From contig NZ_CP067992.1 in NCBI RefSeq assembly GCF_016658865.1, positions 1,755,001-1,819,000 of the forward strand: DNA of 64,000 bases, written 5' to 3'. Source of the DNA: Streptococcus mitis. Its GTDB lineage: Bacteria > Bacillota > Bacilli > Lactobacillales > Streptococcaceae. Both the position numbers and the translations under genes were made by a program. Shown piece by piece: positions 8,676-18,959 of the stretch. Positions within the stretch are counted from its first letter, which is position 1, and each line of letters opens with the position of its first letter. Below the pieces are notes generated by a model. The model saw nothing but the letters and a program-made list of their open reading frames with translations, did no database searches and had not been told where the DNA came from.

Positions 8676-10121
8676 TCATCTTCCCTCCATCACATCTTGT
8701 ATCGCACTTTTAACAGCTGCTAGACTACTATCATCGATTTCCATCATATAGAGGTTACTATCTGGCATAGCATAAGAAGGAAGTCCCATTCGACCTGTAC
8801 CTTTGAGATCTTGAGAGTTGACTTTATAACTGCCACCACTCTCCAATTGAGTATTAACCAAATCCATCATCGTTTCGATCGGCATATTTGTTTGAAGGGA
8901 ATCTTGCAAGCCTTGAATGATATCACTATAATTTTTCAATGCTTCGGTAGAAGTTAATTTCTGAATGATTGCGACAATGACCTTTTGTTGATTACGGCCA
9001 CGGTCACGATCCCCATCAGCTAAAGAGTAGCGCTCACGAACAAACCCAAGAGCTTGCTCAGAATCTAAATGAACATTTCCTACTGGGAAATGGAACTTCC
9101 CGTGACGAGATGTAAACTCCTGATCATTGTACACATCTACACCACCTAAAAGGTCAATCAATTTCAAGAACGAAGTGAAGTTCAAGCGAACATAGTAGTT
9201 AATATCAACTCCATAAAGATTTTCCAAAGTATGAATAGATGAGTCTACTCCATAAATACCTGCATGAGTCAACTTATCTTTTTGATTATTCCCTCCGTCT
9301 GCAATCGGAACATAGGAATCTCGAGGGGTAGTTGTTAATAAAATTTTTTTAGAATCTCGATTTACAGTCATCAAAATATTGACATCTGAACGAGAAACCG
9401 AACTAATTGGTCCGTAAGTGTCAATACCACTCACATAGACATTGAAGGACTTGTTCTTAGAAACTTTAGGAGCAGCTACTTCTTTGGTGATATTTTTAGT
9501 GTAGATTTTCCTAATTTTTGATGCGTAATCAGGGTATTCAGATTCTATAATATTTTCAAAGACGCTATTTAATACAATTGCTTTCGCTTCACCTGATACC
9601 AAACTCTTATAAGCCGCAAGATATGACGTGCTTTGTTCAACAGTCAATTCTTTGCTCTGACTAGCTTTGATATCAGCTATCAATTTTTGAATATTCTCAT
9701 TATCTGTATCCGTTGGCCCTGTAACACTATCTAGTTGTGTGACATTATGAACGTCACTATCTTTCAGAACAACAACACTCATTGAGTATTCTGAGTAATT
9801 TGACGTAGAATTGATATGACTAGTAAAGCCTACAAATTGTTGCAGTGCAAAAAAAGAAACTGAACTCATTAAAATAGCTAGTGTTAAAAAGAAAATCGTA
9901 AACTTTTCTGCTTTTCTATAAATGATCAAAAGCAGACTCGCTAAAGCGACCAAAATCACTACAGCTGCCGTCATAACATTCAGATATCTAAACGCCAATA
10001 TATTATGTCTAAAAATCAAGAACAGCAAAAAACCACCCAATAATACATAAATGGTTAATAAGGCTATATTAATACTCCGCTTAACTTTACCCGAACGGGC
10101 TCTTTTTGAACGTTTATTCAT
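8676..10121 (-). CDS. cpsA: LytR-CpsA-Psr family capsule ligase/regulator CpsA (Wzg)
   Basis: The 481-residue protein opens with a basic tail and then three membrane helices (about 18-37, 47-68 and 73-92). A DNA_pol-B-like accessory region (about 115-210) is followed by the LCP catalytic domain (about 220-370). The LCP domain has [29 protein letters not shown] and [20 protein letters not shown], whose arginines and aspartates bind the pyrophosphate lipid and metal. It is thought to attach finished capsule to peptidoglycan. It is the first gene of the operon, and the promoter lies directly upstream. A second LCP protein (lytR) is encoded at 55660-56697. Confidence 0.96.
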   Translation of the reverse strand: MNKRSKRARSGKVKRSINIALLTIYVLLGGFLLFLIFRHNILAFRYLNVMTAAVVILVALASLLLIIYRKAEKFTIFFLTLAILMSSVSFFALQQFVGFTSHINSTSNYSEYSMSVVVLKDSDVHNVTQLDSVTGPTDTDNENIQKLIADIKASQSKELTVEQSTSYLAAYKSLVSGEAKAIVLNSVFENIIESEYPDYASKIRKIYTKNITKEVAAPKVSKNKSFNVYVSGIDTYGPISSVSRSDVNILMTVNRDSKKILLTTTPRDSYVPIADGGNNQKDKLTHAGIYGVDSSIHTLENLYGVDINYYVRLNFTSFLKLIDLLGGVDVYNDQEFTSRHGKFHFPVGNVHLDSEQALGFVRERYSLADGDRDRGRNQQKVIVAIIQKLTSTEALKNYSDIIQGLQDSLQTNMPIETMMDLVNTQLESGGSYKVNSQDLKGTGRMGLPSYAMPDSNLYMMEIDDSSLAAVKSAIQDVMEGR

Positions 10122-10152
10122 AGTTTTCCCCTATATGTTGATTATCAGAATT

Positions 10153-10181
10153 ATTATATCACAATCATGAAATAATTTCCA
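10153..10181 (-). promoter_or_regulatory. Predicted capsule operon promoter
   Basis: On the minus strand TGGAAA (10176-10181) and TATAAT (10153-10158) are separated by 17 bases. A TG one base ahead of the -10 makes it an extended -10 promoter. It lies 31 bases upstream of the cpsA start. The remaining bases up to about 10320 contain no gene and no insertion sequence. Confidence 0.75.
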
Positions 10182-10322
10182 TTTATTCCTTTTTTTATCA
10201 GCGTTTTCAATGCATCTTCTAAATGTACTCCGAAGGAATAATTGTTTTTTATAACCTGTATAGTATCTATCGTTTCCTATTTTGACATTCTCGTTTCATA
10301 GACAGAAGAATCAAAAATATAA

Positions 10323-10350
10323 CAAACGAGGTTCCTTACGGAACCTCGAT
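10323..10350 (-). terminator. Rho-independent terminator after the AliB-like gene
   Basis: CGAGGTTCC (10327-10335) and GGAACCTCG (10340-10348) form a perfect nine-base stem with a four-base loop. On the minus strand it is followed by a T-rich run. It should stop aliB-like transcription before the capsule promoter. Confidence 0.88.
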
Positions 10351-10353
10351 AAT

Positions 10354-12312
10354 CTATTTAACATGATTTTCTGCTTCTTTTTGAGCTTTTTCGATTGCTT
10401 TTTTGCTTTCTTGCTCCCATTTGGCCTTGGCTTCTTCATACTGTTTGGTTGTCACAGTATCTTTTTGCAGTTTCATATACTTGTAGTTATTGCCATCACC
10501 CTTGATGCCGACCAGTGAATAGCCTCTTGTAAATGGCGTCACTTTGGTTACAGAAGCTGTTCCACCACTTGACATGGCTGACATAATCAGAGAATTGTCA
10601 ATCATCCAAGCCTGTGCTTCAGCATATTTTTCATAGCGTTTGGCTACATCTTTATTTTCACTATCTGCATCTTTGAGCATCTTGGTATAGGTATCAAGCT
10701 CCAAGCTAGCAATCTTAGCTTTATCCTCTTGAGCATCTAAACCAAAAATCTTGAGGTAGAACCCATCCTCTGCATTGAAAGGATTGAGATAAGTTGACGG
10801 ATCTTGGTAGTCACCTACCCAGCCATCAAAGTTCAAATCGTAGTCTCGATCAGCTGGCGTTGGCGCTAAAAAGGCTACGTTATTAAAATCATCTGTTGAA
10901 AGTTGCTGAACATCAATGACAATGTTATCAGCACCTAAAACTGACTCAAGGGTCTGCTTAACTGAGTTCATGCCTGTCACAGCATTTTTACTTGTCTGAT
11001 CAACAGCCACATCCAAGTGAATAGGGAAAGTCACACCTTGACTTGCCAATTCTTTTTTAGCTTCCGCAAATTTTGCTTGGGCTTTTTCTTTGTTAAAATA
11101 GGCATCCTGAGCATCTGCCAAGTTAATACCTAACCATTCTGTGCCATAGTTGACCAATTTAGAAGCGACTACTTCTCCAAAGGTCTTGTCTCCAACTTGG
11201 ACAAATGTAGGAGGTACTAGGGTATTACGAAGGGTCTTACTAGCTGCTTCTTCCCCATTTGACTGGGCAGAATAAGCTGCACGATCCAAGGCAAAGTTCA
11301 CCGCTTGACGGAAGTTCTTGTTCAAGACAGCTGTCTCAGTTGATTTTTTCTGCTCATCTGTCGTTTTAGCAGTGTGATTGTAGGCCTTACGGTTGACGTT
11401 GAAATTGAAGTACCAAGAAGTCTTGTCCTGCAAGCTATAGACGATATTATCCTTATATTTTTCCTTGGTCTTAGCAAAGTTTGAACTATTTGGATAAACC
11501 CCAGCGATCGAATAGGCTCCACTTTCAAAGTTACGGATAGTCAATTCTTGGTCTGAACCATCAAAATATGCCAATTTCACGTGTTCAATTGATACTTTGT
11601 CATGATCGTAGTAATGCGGATTTTTCACATACTCGATTGATGATTTCGATGTGAAATCTTTTAACAAATAAGGTCCGCTGTAGAGAATACTATCTGGAGA
11701 TAAAGTACCAAAATCTTTCCCTTTTGAATTTAGAAACTCTTCATTTACTGGGAAAAGAATACTATTGGTTGTTTTTGAGTTCCAGTAAGGTTCTGGGCGT
11801 GCCAAAGTATACTCAACAGTCTGGTCGTCAATCGCCTTTACCCCAACCTTAGAAAAGTCAGAATCCGCTCCTGTAATATAATCATTCAAGCCCTTGATCG
11901 AGTTTTGAATCAAGTCAATGGCCTGTGATTTATTGTCCACTGCGTACTTGATCCCTGTCACAAAATCTTGCGCCTTGACTGGAGCGTACTCTTCACCGTC
12001 AGCCGTGAACCATTTGGCATCTTTTCTCAATTTATAGGTATAAGTCAGACCGTCGCTTGAAACAGACCAGTCTTCTGCCAAAGATGGAACTAGGTTCCCG
12101 TGGTTGTCATTTTCAAGCAAACCATCAACTAGGTTGGTAATGATGGCTGTATTATCAGCGTAATAGTCTAATAGATAGTTAAATGTAGTTGGATTTCCAC
12201 TAAAGGTTGATGAGTAAGTTTTTGTATCTGAACCTGATTGTCCGCAAGCAGCTAAAAGCAAAGCAGCCGCAAAGGTCAGGCCTGCGCTAAGAACACGCTT
12301 TTTTGTATCCAT
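10354..12312 (-). CDS. Oligopeptide ABC transporter substrate-binding lipoprotein, AliA/AliB family
   Basis: The 652-residue protein has a lipoprotein signal (basic start, hydrophobic core, LLAAC with the lipidated cysteine near residue 23). The body is a family 5 peptide-binding protein, with the LVDGLLENDNHGNLVPSLAE and LRKDAKWFTADG blocks typical of AliA/AliB/AmiA. It should bind oligopeptides outside the cell and pass them to the shared Ami permease; no permease genes are next to it. It looks closer to AliB and its capsule-locus relatives (AliC/AliD) than to AmiA, judged from memory. It lies between dexB and cpsA, whereas in the standard pneumococcal layout aliA lies on the far side of the capsule genes. 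It has its own promoter and terminator. Helix-rich charged repeats close the C terminus. Confidence 0.92.
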   Translation of the reverse strand: MDTKKRVLSAGLTFAAALLLAACGQSGSDTKTYSSTFSGNPTTFNYLLDYYADNTAIITNLVDGLLENDNHGNLVPSLAEDWSVSSDGLTYTYKLRKDAKWFTADGEEYAPVKAQDFVTGIKYAVDNKSQAIDLIQNSIKGLNDYITGADSDFSKVGVKAIDDQTVEYTLARPEPYWNSKTTNSILFPVNEEFLNSKGKDFGTLSPDSILYSGPYLLKDFTSKSSIEYVKNPHYYDHDKVSIEHVKLAYFDGSDQELTIRNFESGAYSIAGVYPNSSNFAKTKEKYKDNIVYSLQDKTSWYFNFNVNRKAYNHTAKTTDEQKKSTETAVLNKNFRQAVNFALDRAAYSAQSNGEEAASKTLRNTLVPPTFVQVGDKTFGEVVASKLVNYGTEWLGINLADAQDAYFNKEKAQAKFAEAKKELASQGVTFPIHLDVAVDQTSKNAVTGMNSVKQTLESVLGADNIVIDVQQLSTDDFNNVAFLAPTPADRDYDLNFDGWVGDYQDPSTYLNPFNAEDGFYLKIFGLDAQEDKAKIASLELDTYTKMLKDADSENKDVAKRYEKYAEAQAWMIDNSLIMSAMSSGGTASVTKVTPFTRGYSLVGIKGDGNNYKYMKLQKDTVTTKQYEEAKAKWEQESKKAIEKAQKEAENHVK

Positions 12313-12351
12313 CTTCTTTCTCCTTTATGTTAGTTTTTATAACATAAGCTT

Positions 12352-12380
12352 ATTTTACCAAAATAGTGGGAATTTGTAAA
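12352..12380 (-). promoter_or_regulatory. Predicted promoter of the AliB-like gene
   Basis: Minus-strand TTTACA (12375-12380) and TAAAAT (12352-12357) are 17 bases apart, with TGG just ahead of the -10. The leader contains a small hairpin (ATGTTA with TAACAT) before an AAAGGAGA ribosome site. Confidence 0.75.
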
Positions 12381-12423
12381 GTTAATTGAATTTTGAGAAT
12401 GAAAGTTTATAAACTTTAGTCAT

Positions 12424-12470
12424 AAAAAAACAAAGGATTTCTGTCTTTCATACAGTCCTCCCTTGTTTTT
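12424..12470 (-). terminator. Terminator after dexB
   Basis: On the minus strand ACAAGGGA and TCCTTTGT pair with one G-U, around an inner ACTGT/AGACAG stem, and are followed by seven T residues. Confidence 0.75.
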
Positions 12471-12507
12471 ATACGATTTCATTTTTAAATTTTTCTGTAA
12501 AAAATAT

Positions 12508-14124
<1,617 letters not shown>

Positions 14125-14149
14125 TCATTATTTTAATAATCTAAAGTCT

Positions 14150-14178
14150 ATGATAGCGCTTTTGGGAATTTTGTGCAA
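14150..14178 (-). promoter_or_regulatory. Predicted dexB promoter
   Basis: Minus-strand TTGCAC (14173-14178) and TATCAT (14150-14155) have a 17-base spacer, and the start codon follows 34 bases later. The -35 overlaps the operator at 14175-14186. Confidence 0.8.
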
Positions 14179-14186
14179 GCGTTTGC
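14175..14186. promoter_or_regulatory. LacI-family (MalR-like) operator in front of dexB
   Basis: GCAAGCGTTTGC is one base from the perfect palindrome GCAAACGTTTGC bound by MalR-type LacI regulators in streptococci. It overlaps the dexB -35 box, so binding should repress. A CcpA cre site is the alternative reading. Confidence 0.65.
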
Positions 14187-14242
14187 CTAATCTTTTTGAT
14201 TCCTTTTTTAACTCCATAGTTTCCTAACTTCCAATTTTTTAT

Positions 14243-14248
14243 TATAAT
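14243..14248 (+). promoter_or_regulatory. -10 box of the DUF1846 gene
   Basis: A perfect TATAAT lies 19 bases before the start codon. No convincing -35 is seen 17 bases upstream. The predicted leader is only about a dozen bases and carries AGAGG as a ribosome site. Confidence 0.55.
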
Positions 14249-14267
14249 AGAGGTCAGAGGTAAAAAA

Positions 14268-15752
14268 ATGAAAAAACAAGCTTTTAGTTCTGAACAATAT
14301 TTGAATTTACAACGCGACCATATTTTGGAGCGCATTAACCAATTTGACGGCAAGCTCTACTTGGAGTTTGGTGGTAAAATGTTAGAAGATTTCCACGCCG
14401 CTCGTGTCCTTCCTGGTTATGAGCCTGACAACAAAATCAAGCTCTTACAAGAATTGAAAGAGCAGGTTGAGGTTGTGATTGCTATTAATGCTAGCAATAT
14501 CGAGCATTCCAAAGCACGTGGTGACTTGGGCATTTCTTATGACCAAGAAGTTCTTCGTTTGATTGACAAATTCAATGAATTAGGGATTTTTGTTGGTTCC
14601 GTTGTCATCACACAGTACGCTGGCCAACCAGCTGCAGATGCCTTTCGCAATCAACTTGAAAAAAACGGAATTGATTCTTATCTTCATTATCCAATCAAAG
14701 GATATCCGACGGATATGGATCACATCATTTCTCCAGAAGGAATGGGAAAAAATGACTACATCAAAACCAGTCGTAACTTGATTGTCGTAACCGCTCCTGG
14801 ACCTGGTTCTGGAAAATTAGCAACCTGTATGTCAAATATGTACCATGACCAAATCAATGGTATCAAGTCTGGCTACGCTAAGTTTGAAACCTTCCCAGTC
14901 TGGAATCTCCCCCTTCATCACCCAGTCAACTTGGCCTACGAGGCTGCTACAGCAGACCTCGATGATGTCAACATGATTGACCCTTTCCATCTTCAAACCT
15001 ATGGAGAAACCACTGTCAACTACAACCGTGATATCGAAATCTTCCCTGTGCTTAAGCGTATGTTGGAACGTATCCTAGGTGAATCTCCTTACGCTTCACC
15101 GACAGATATGGGTGTCAACATGGTTGGTTTCGCTATTACAGATAACGAGGCTGCTGTCGAAGCTTCTAAACAAGAAATCATTCGCCGTTACTATCAAACT
15201 GTTCTTGATTTTAAAGCCGAAAAAGTTGGCGAATCTGCTGTCAAGAAGATTGAACTTCTCATGAACGACCTCGGCATCACACCTGCAGACCGTAAGGTTA
15301 CTGTCGTTGCCCGTCAAAAGGCAGAAGAAACTGGTGGACCAGCCCTAGCCCTTGAATTGCCAAATGGGGAAATCGTGACTGGTAAGAACTCAGAGCTCTT
15401 TGGCCCAACAGCCGCTGCCTTGATTAACGCCATCAAGAAATCAGCTAACATTGCTAAAGAAGTAAAACTCATCGAACCTGAACTTGTCAAACCAATCCAA
15501 GGTCTTAAAATCGATCATCTAGGTAGCCGTAATCCACGCCTGCATTCAAATGAAATCTTGATTGCACTGGCTATCACAGCTACAGAAAATCATGATGCTG
15601 CCCGCGCTATGGAAGAGCTTGGCAACCTCAAAGGAAGCGAAGCCCACTCAACCATCATCTTGACAGATGAAGACAAGAATGTCCTTCGCAAATTGGGTAT
15701 CAATGTAACCTTTGACCCTTACTACCAATACGATCGCTTGTATCGTAAATAA
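14268..15752 (+). CDS. DUF1846 domain-containing protein
   Basis: The 494-residue soluble protein matches the large DUF1846 family that is conserved across Firmicutes. Recognisable parts are the early [23 protein letters not shown] region, a glycine-rich [22 protein letters not shown] segment near residues 175-195 and a C-terminal [21 protein letters not shown] block. The biochemical role is not firmly established. The glycine-rich stretch suggests nucleotide or phosphate binding, but that is inference. It is transcribed away from dexB and followed by its own terminator and then luxS. The pneumococcal neighbourhood also places it between luxS and dexB. Length and reading frame look intact. 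Confidence 0.9.
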   Translation: MKKQAFSSEQYLNLQRDHILERINQFDGKLYLEFGGKMLEDFHAARVLPGYEPDNKIKLLQELKEQVEVVIAINASNIEHSKARGDLGISYDQEVLRLIDKFNELGIFVGSVVITQYAGQPAADAFRNQLEKNGIDSYLHYPIKGYPTDMDHIISPEGMGKNDYIKTSRNLIVVTAPGPGSGKLATCMSNMYHDQINGIKSGYAKFETFPVWNLPLHHPVNLAYEAATADLDDVNMIDPFHLQTYGETTVNYNRDIEIFPVLKRMLERILGESPYASPTDMGVNMVGFAITDNEAAVEASKQEIIRRYYQTVLDFKAEKVGESAVKKIELLMNDLGITPADRKVTVVARQKAEETGGPALALELPNGEIVTGKNSELFGPTAAALINAIKKSANIAKEVKLIEPELVKPIQGLKIDHLGSRNPRLHSNEILIALAITATENHDAARAMEELGNLKGSEAHSTIILTDEDKNVLRKLGINVTFDPYYQYDRLYRK

Positions 15753-15760
15753 AGATTTGA

Positions 15761-15787
15761 GCCTCTCCACTCTCGGGGAGGTTTTCT
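15761..15787 (+). terminator. Terminator after the DUF1846 gene
   Basis: GCCTCTCC pairs with GGGGAGG (one G-U), followed by TTTTCTCT. It separates this gene from luxS. Confidence 0.75.
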
Positions 15788-15813
15788 CTCTGTCTCAGGA
15801 GCCAGCTTTATGT

Positions 15814-15819
15814 TATAAT
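15814..15819 (+). promoter_or_regulatory. luxS extended -10 promoter
   Basis: TATAAT preceded by TGT (TGn) lies 27 bases before the luxS start. The -35 is weak. GAAAGGA follows as a ribosome site. Confidence 0.65.
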
Positions 15820-15846
15820 GAAAGAAGAAAACTGAAAGGATTTACC

Positions 15847-16329
15847 ATGTCAAAAGAAGTTATTGTTGAAAGTTTTGAACTTGACCACACCATTGTTAAA
15901 GCACCCTATGTCCGCTTGATTGGGGAAGAAACAGGACCAAAAGGAGACATCATCTCCAATTATGATATTCGCTTGGTGCAACCAAACGAAGACTCAATCC
16001 CTACCGCTGGCCTTCACACCATTGAACACCTCTTAGCCAAACTCATCCGTACCCGAATTGACGGTATGATTGACTGTTCGCCATTTGGCTGCCGTACAGG
16101 TTTCCACATGATTATGTGGGGTCGCCATACCAGTGCTGAAATTGCAGCAGTTATCAAGGATTCACTCAAGGAAATCGCTGAGACTACTACTTGGGAAGAT
16201 GTCCCTGGAACAACCATCGAATCTTGCGGAAACTACAAGGATCACAGCCTCTTCTCTGCTAAAGAATGGGCAAAACTCATTCTAGAACAAGGGATTTCAG
16301 ATGATGCCTTTGAGCGTCATGTGATTTAA
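15847..16329 (+). CDS. luxS: S-ribosylhomocysteine lyase LuxS
   Basis: The 160-residue enzyme cleaves S-ribosylhomocysteine to homocysteine and DPD, the precursor of AI-2. It works in the cytoplasm in the activated methyl cycle. The metal ligands are visible as HTIEHLLA (two His, near 54-58) and ESCGNY (Cys, near 126). The Arg/Ser-containing [10 protein letters not shown] region carries the catalytic Cys near 84. I chose the ATG at 15847 because GAAAGGA precedes it, it follows the promoter, and [14 protein letters not shown] is the usual N terminus. The longer in-frame reading upstream overlaps the previous terminator. Confidence 0.97.
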   Translation: MSKEVIVESFELDHTIVKAPYVRLIGEETGPKGDIISNYDIRLVQPNEDSIPTAGLHTIEHLLAKLIRTRIDGMIDCSPFGCRTGFHMIMWGRHTSAEIAAVIKDSLKEIAETTTWEDVPGTTIESCGNYKDHSLFSAKEWAKLILEQGISDDAFERHVI

Positions 16330-16337
16330 ACACAAAA

Positions 16338-16372
16338 GGAACCAGTTTTTCAGCTGGCTCCTTCTTTTTTTA
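16338..16372. terminator. Bidirectional terminator between luxS and clpL
   Basis: GGAACCAG and CTGGCTCC form a hairpin with a run of T on the plus side and A residues on the other. It serves the convergent luxS and clpL transcripts. Confidence 0.8.
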
Positions 16373-16388
16373 TTCTCAAAATTCTGTC

Positions 16389-18494
16389 TTAGGCTTTTTC
16401 ACGAATGATCAAATCACCATCTTCCATATCTGCTTCCAGATGTTTGGCATCTAGATGATCCAAGTGGAAATCTGTCACCTTATCACGAATTTCTTGTTCA
16501 ACCACGCGACGGAGAGGGCGAACACCCATAACTTCGTCATAGCCTTCTTCTGTGATATAGTCTTTAGCCGCTTGACTGACTACCAAATCAATGTCTTTCT
16601 TAGCCAAGGTTTGGTTGACTTCAGCCAACATCAAGTCCACAATCTTAGAAAGGTCTTCCTTCGTCAAGTGTGAGAACTCGATAACTGCATTAAAGCGGTT
16701 GAGGAATTCTGGACGGAAGAATGGTTTCAAACGGTCCATCAATTCTGGTTTGTCCGCATCTTCTGTCAAGTTGGCTTCATAGCCAAATCCAGCATTTGAG
16801 GTCGCGATAATGACAGTGTTCTTGAAGTTTACTGTATTTCCTTGACCATCTGTCAAACGCCCATCATCCAATACTTGAAGGAGAAGGGTAATGACTTGAG
16901 GATCAGCCTTTTCAATTTCATCCAAGAGAATGATAGAGTAAGGATTGCGACGAACACGTTCTGTCAAGGTATTACTATTATCATCATACCCCACATAACC
17001 AGCTGTTGTACCGATCAATTTAGAAACGGCTGTGCGGTCACTGTATTCAGACATATCCAACCGAATGATAGCATCCTTAGTTCCAAACATATCGAGCGCT
17101 AATTGCTTAGCTAACTCAGTTTTACCGACCCCAGTAGGCCCTACAAAGAGGAAGCTACCGATTGGGCGATTGCCTTCATCGAAACCAGCACGGTTACGAC
17201 GGATGGCACGAGCCACTGCTTCAACTACCTTGTCTTGGCCGATCACCTTGTCTTGCAGACGATGAGCCATATCTTTCAAACGTTCGATGTCTGATGCTCC
17301 CATTTGTGAAACCGGGATACCCGTCATTCGTTCTACAGATTCAGCCACATCGTTGACACTTGCAGTCACCTTCATATCTTCTGTGTGGTTTTCGATTTTC
17401 TTTTCCAATTCTGCAATGCGTGTTTTATAGTTTAGGGCTGCTTCAAAATCTTCTGCCTCTACTGCTTTTTCTTGCTTGTCTTTTTCTGCTTCAATTTCAC
17501 GTTCAACAGCATGAACATCTGTTACAGGATGTTGAGCTGCCAAGTGAGCTGCTGTTACATCAACAAGGTCAATAGCCTTATCTGGCAAGCTACGTTGAGG
17601 AATGTATTGAACAGAATAATCCACTGCTGCTTTCAAGACTTCATCTGGCAAGATGACATTGTGGTGTTGTTGATAAAGGTCACGAATTCCTTGAAGGATT
17701 TTATATGTATCCTCTGCTGAAGGAGCATTGACCTTGACTTCGTTGAAACGACGAGCAAGAGCTGCATTCTTCAAAATCGTGTTACGGTATTCGTCTTGAG
17801 TCGTTGCCCCAATAACTGTCAACTCACCTCGAGAGAGAGCTGGCTTGAGAATGTCCGCAAGCCCTTTAGAACCACTATCTCCACCAGTGCTACCAGCGCC
17901 AAGGATTTGGTGAATTTCATCAAAGAAGAGGATAATATTCCCTGCTTCTTTCACTTCATTGACTAAGTTTTGAACGTTTTCTTCAAAGCTACCACGGTAC
18001 TGAGTACCAGCCTCAAGGCCTGAAATATCAATGGAAATAATTTCCTTGTTCTTAATAGCGGCTGGGACATCTCCGTTCACAATGGCTTGTGCTAGACCTT
18101 CTACAACCGCTGTCTTACCAACACCTGCATCTCCAACCAAAACAGGATTATTCTTGGTACGGCGTGATAGAATTTCAGATGTTTCTTGAATTTCCTTGTT
18201 TCGTCCGATAACAGGATCCAACTTACCCTCACGAGCTTCCGCTGTCAAGTTACGACCTAGTTTGGCAAGGACACCGTCTTGTTTCATACCTGAAGCCTGT
18301 TGTTGCATTTGCGCATCAGATTCTGCATTTCCTGGCAATTGACCAGTTGCACGATAGTGAGCAAATTCCTCAGGTGTGACTTCACGTCCATTAATCAAGT
18401 AACGGCGATTTTCAGAACTATATCCTCGCATACCACCCATCAATTGGTTAAATAAATCATCCATGTTGTTAAAATTATTAAAGTTGTTGTTCAT
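16389..18494 (-). CDS. clpL: ATP-dependent Clp ATPase ClpL
   Basis: The 701-residue protein is a Hsp100 chaperone of the ClpL subfamily. It has an Asn-rich N terminus instead of a full Clp N-domain. Two AAA+ modules follow: Walker [10 protein letters not shown] (near 122-130) and GPTGVGKTE (near 449-457), each with a Walker B ([19 protein letters not shown]). A UVR-like coiled coil lies between them ([20 protein letters not shown]). ClpL disaggregates and protects proteins in heat and other stress without needing ClpP. No ClpP-binding loop is obvious. The control region upstream is unusual, with three CtsR boxes, a BOX repeat and a small ORF. The 701-residue length is what I recall for pneumococcal ClpL. 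Confidence 0.96.
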   Translation of the reverse strand: MNNNFNNFNNMDDLFNQLMGGMRGYSSENRRYLINGREVTPEEFAHYRATGQLPGNAESDAQMQQQASGMKQDGVLAKLGRNLTAEAREGKLDPVIGRNKEIQETSEILSRRTKNNPVLVGDAGVGKTAVVEGLAQAIVNGDVPAAIKNKEIISIDISGLEAGTQYRGSFEENVQNLVNEVKEAGNIILFFDEIHQILGAGSTGGDSGSKGLADILKPALSRGELTVIGATTQDEYRNTILKNAALARRFNEVKVNAPSAEDTYKILQGIRDLYQQHHNVILPDEVLKAAVDYSVQYIPQRSLPDKAIDLVDVTAAHLAAQHPVTDVHAVEREIEAEKDKQEKAVEAEDFEAALNYKTRIAELEKKIENHTEDMKVTASVNDVAESVERMTGIPVSQMGASDIERLKDMAHRLQDKVIGQDKVVEAVARAIRRNRAGFDEGNRPIGSFLFVGPTGVGKTELAKQLALDMFGTKDAIIRLDMSEYSDRTAVSKLIGTTAGYVGYDDNSNTLTERVRRNPYSIILLDEIEKADPQVITLLLQVLDDGRLTDGQGNTVNFKNTVIIATSNAGFGYEANLTEDADKPELMDRLKPFFRPEFLNRFNAVIEFSHLTKEDLSKIVDLMLAEVNQTLAKKDIDLVVSQAAKDYITEEGYDEVMGVRPLRRVVEQEIRDKVTDFHLDHLDAKHLEADMEDGDLIIREKA

Positions 18495-18531
18495 ATTCTT
18501 TACCTCTTTTTGTTATTTATTATTACTGATA

Positions 18532-18548
18532 TTGACTATCTTTGACCT
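18532..18548. promoter_or_regulatory. CtsR box 3 (in the clpL leader)
   Basis: On the minus strand the site reads GGTCAAAGATAGTCAAT, close to the CtsR heptad repeat RGTCAAANANRGTCAAA (one mismatch at the end). It lies 38 bases before the clpL start, downstream of the predicted promoter. Confidence 0.75.
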
Positions 18549-18571
18549 TTGTTTTAAAAAATTTAGACTAG

Positions 18572-18661
18572 CTAAATCACTACTCTACGTACTATTTCTG
18601 GTTTTTCTTTTTCAAGCAGGAGTAGACTATCTTTACTTCTGAAGATTTCTAGATTAAACAT
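18572..18661 (-). CDS. Possible 29-residue leader ORF upstream of clpL
   Basis: The ATG at 18659-18661 is preceded by AAAGAGGTGGGG, an excellent ribosome site, and the frame stays open for 29 codons to a TAG. The product (starting MFNLEIFRSKDSLLLLEKEK) is charged, without a signal peptide or a membrane helix. It lies on the predicted clpL leader transcript, between the BOX repeat and CtsR box 3. I do not recognise it. It could be a regulatory leader peptide, a small stress protein, or chance. The ribosome site is the main support. Confidence 0.45.
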   Translation of the reverse strand: MFNLEIFRSKDSLLLLEKEKPEIVRRVVI

Positions 18662-18693
18662 AGACCCCACCTCTTTCTATTTTACTTTAAATA

Positions 18694-18806
18694 ATACTCT
18701 TCGAAAATCTCTTCAAACCACGTCAGCTCTCTCTGCAACCTCAAAACAATGTTTTGAGCAACCTGCGGCTAGCTTCCTAGTCTACTCTTTGATTTTCATT
18801 GAGTAT
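18694..18806 (+). repeat. BOX-type repeat, short form (copy 1)
   Basis: The 113-base element begins ATACTCTTCGAAAATC and ends GATTTTCATTGAGTAT, which are imperfect terminal inverted repeats. The centre holds the palindrome CTCAAAACA/TGTTTTGAG. It matches what I recall of pneumococcal BOX elements, with the outer end of boxA joined to boxC. It is nearly identical to the copy at 27902-28014. Confidence 0.8.
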
Positions 18807-18845
18807 AACTTTTCGAGTAAGGCTTTCATCTACCTTACGTTCATA

Positions 18846-18874
18846 ATATACTACATTAGTCAAAAAAGGTCAAG
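18846..18874 (-). promoter_or_regulatory. clpL: Predicted clpL promoter
   Basis: Minus-strand TTGACC (18869-18874) and TATATT (18846-18851) are exactly 17 bases apart. Two CtsR boxes overlap or abut the -35. Transcription from here gives a leader of about 345 bases before clpL. Confidence 0.75.
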
Positions 18875-18875
18875 A
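18859..18875. promoter_or_regulatory. CtsR box 2
   Basis: AGTCAAAAAAGGTCAAG matches the RGTCAAANANRGTCAAA consensus except at the last base. It covers the -35 of the predicted clpL promoter, the right place for repression of heat-shock genes by CtsR. Confidence 0.8.
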
Positions 18876-18878
18876 GAT

Positions 18879-18895
18879 TTGACTTTAATTGACCA
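18879..18895. promoter_or_regulatory. CtsR box 1
   Basis: On the minus strand it reads GGTCAATTAAAGTCAAA, a close match to the CtsR consensus, lying four bases from CtsR box 2 and just upstream of the -35. Confidence 0.75.
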
Positions 18896-18904
18896 ATAAA
18901 TTTT

Positions 18905-18942
18905 ACAAAAAGAAGAACTAGCTTTTGACTAGTCCTTCTTTG
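18905..18942 (-). terminator. Terminator after pflB
   Basis: On the minus strand AGAAGGACTAG pairs with CTAGTTCTTCT (one G-U), followed by TTTTTGT. It ends pflB transcription before the clpL promoter. Confidence 0.85.
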
Positions 18943-18959
18943 TATTATTTTATATAATC

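Noticed and set aside
12389-12403. AATTTTGAGAATGAA, a possible CodY box upstream of the AliB-like gene
   Set aside because: It matches the CodY consensus at only about 10 of 15 positions, too weak to call.
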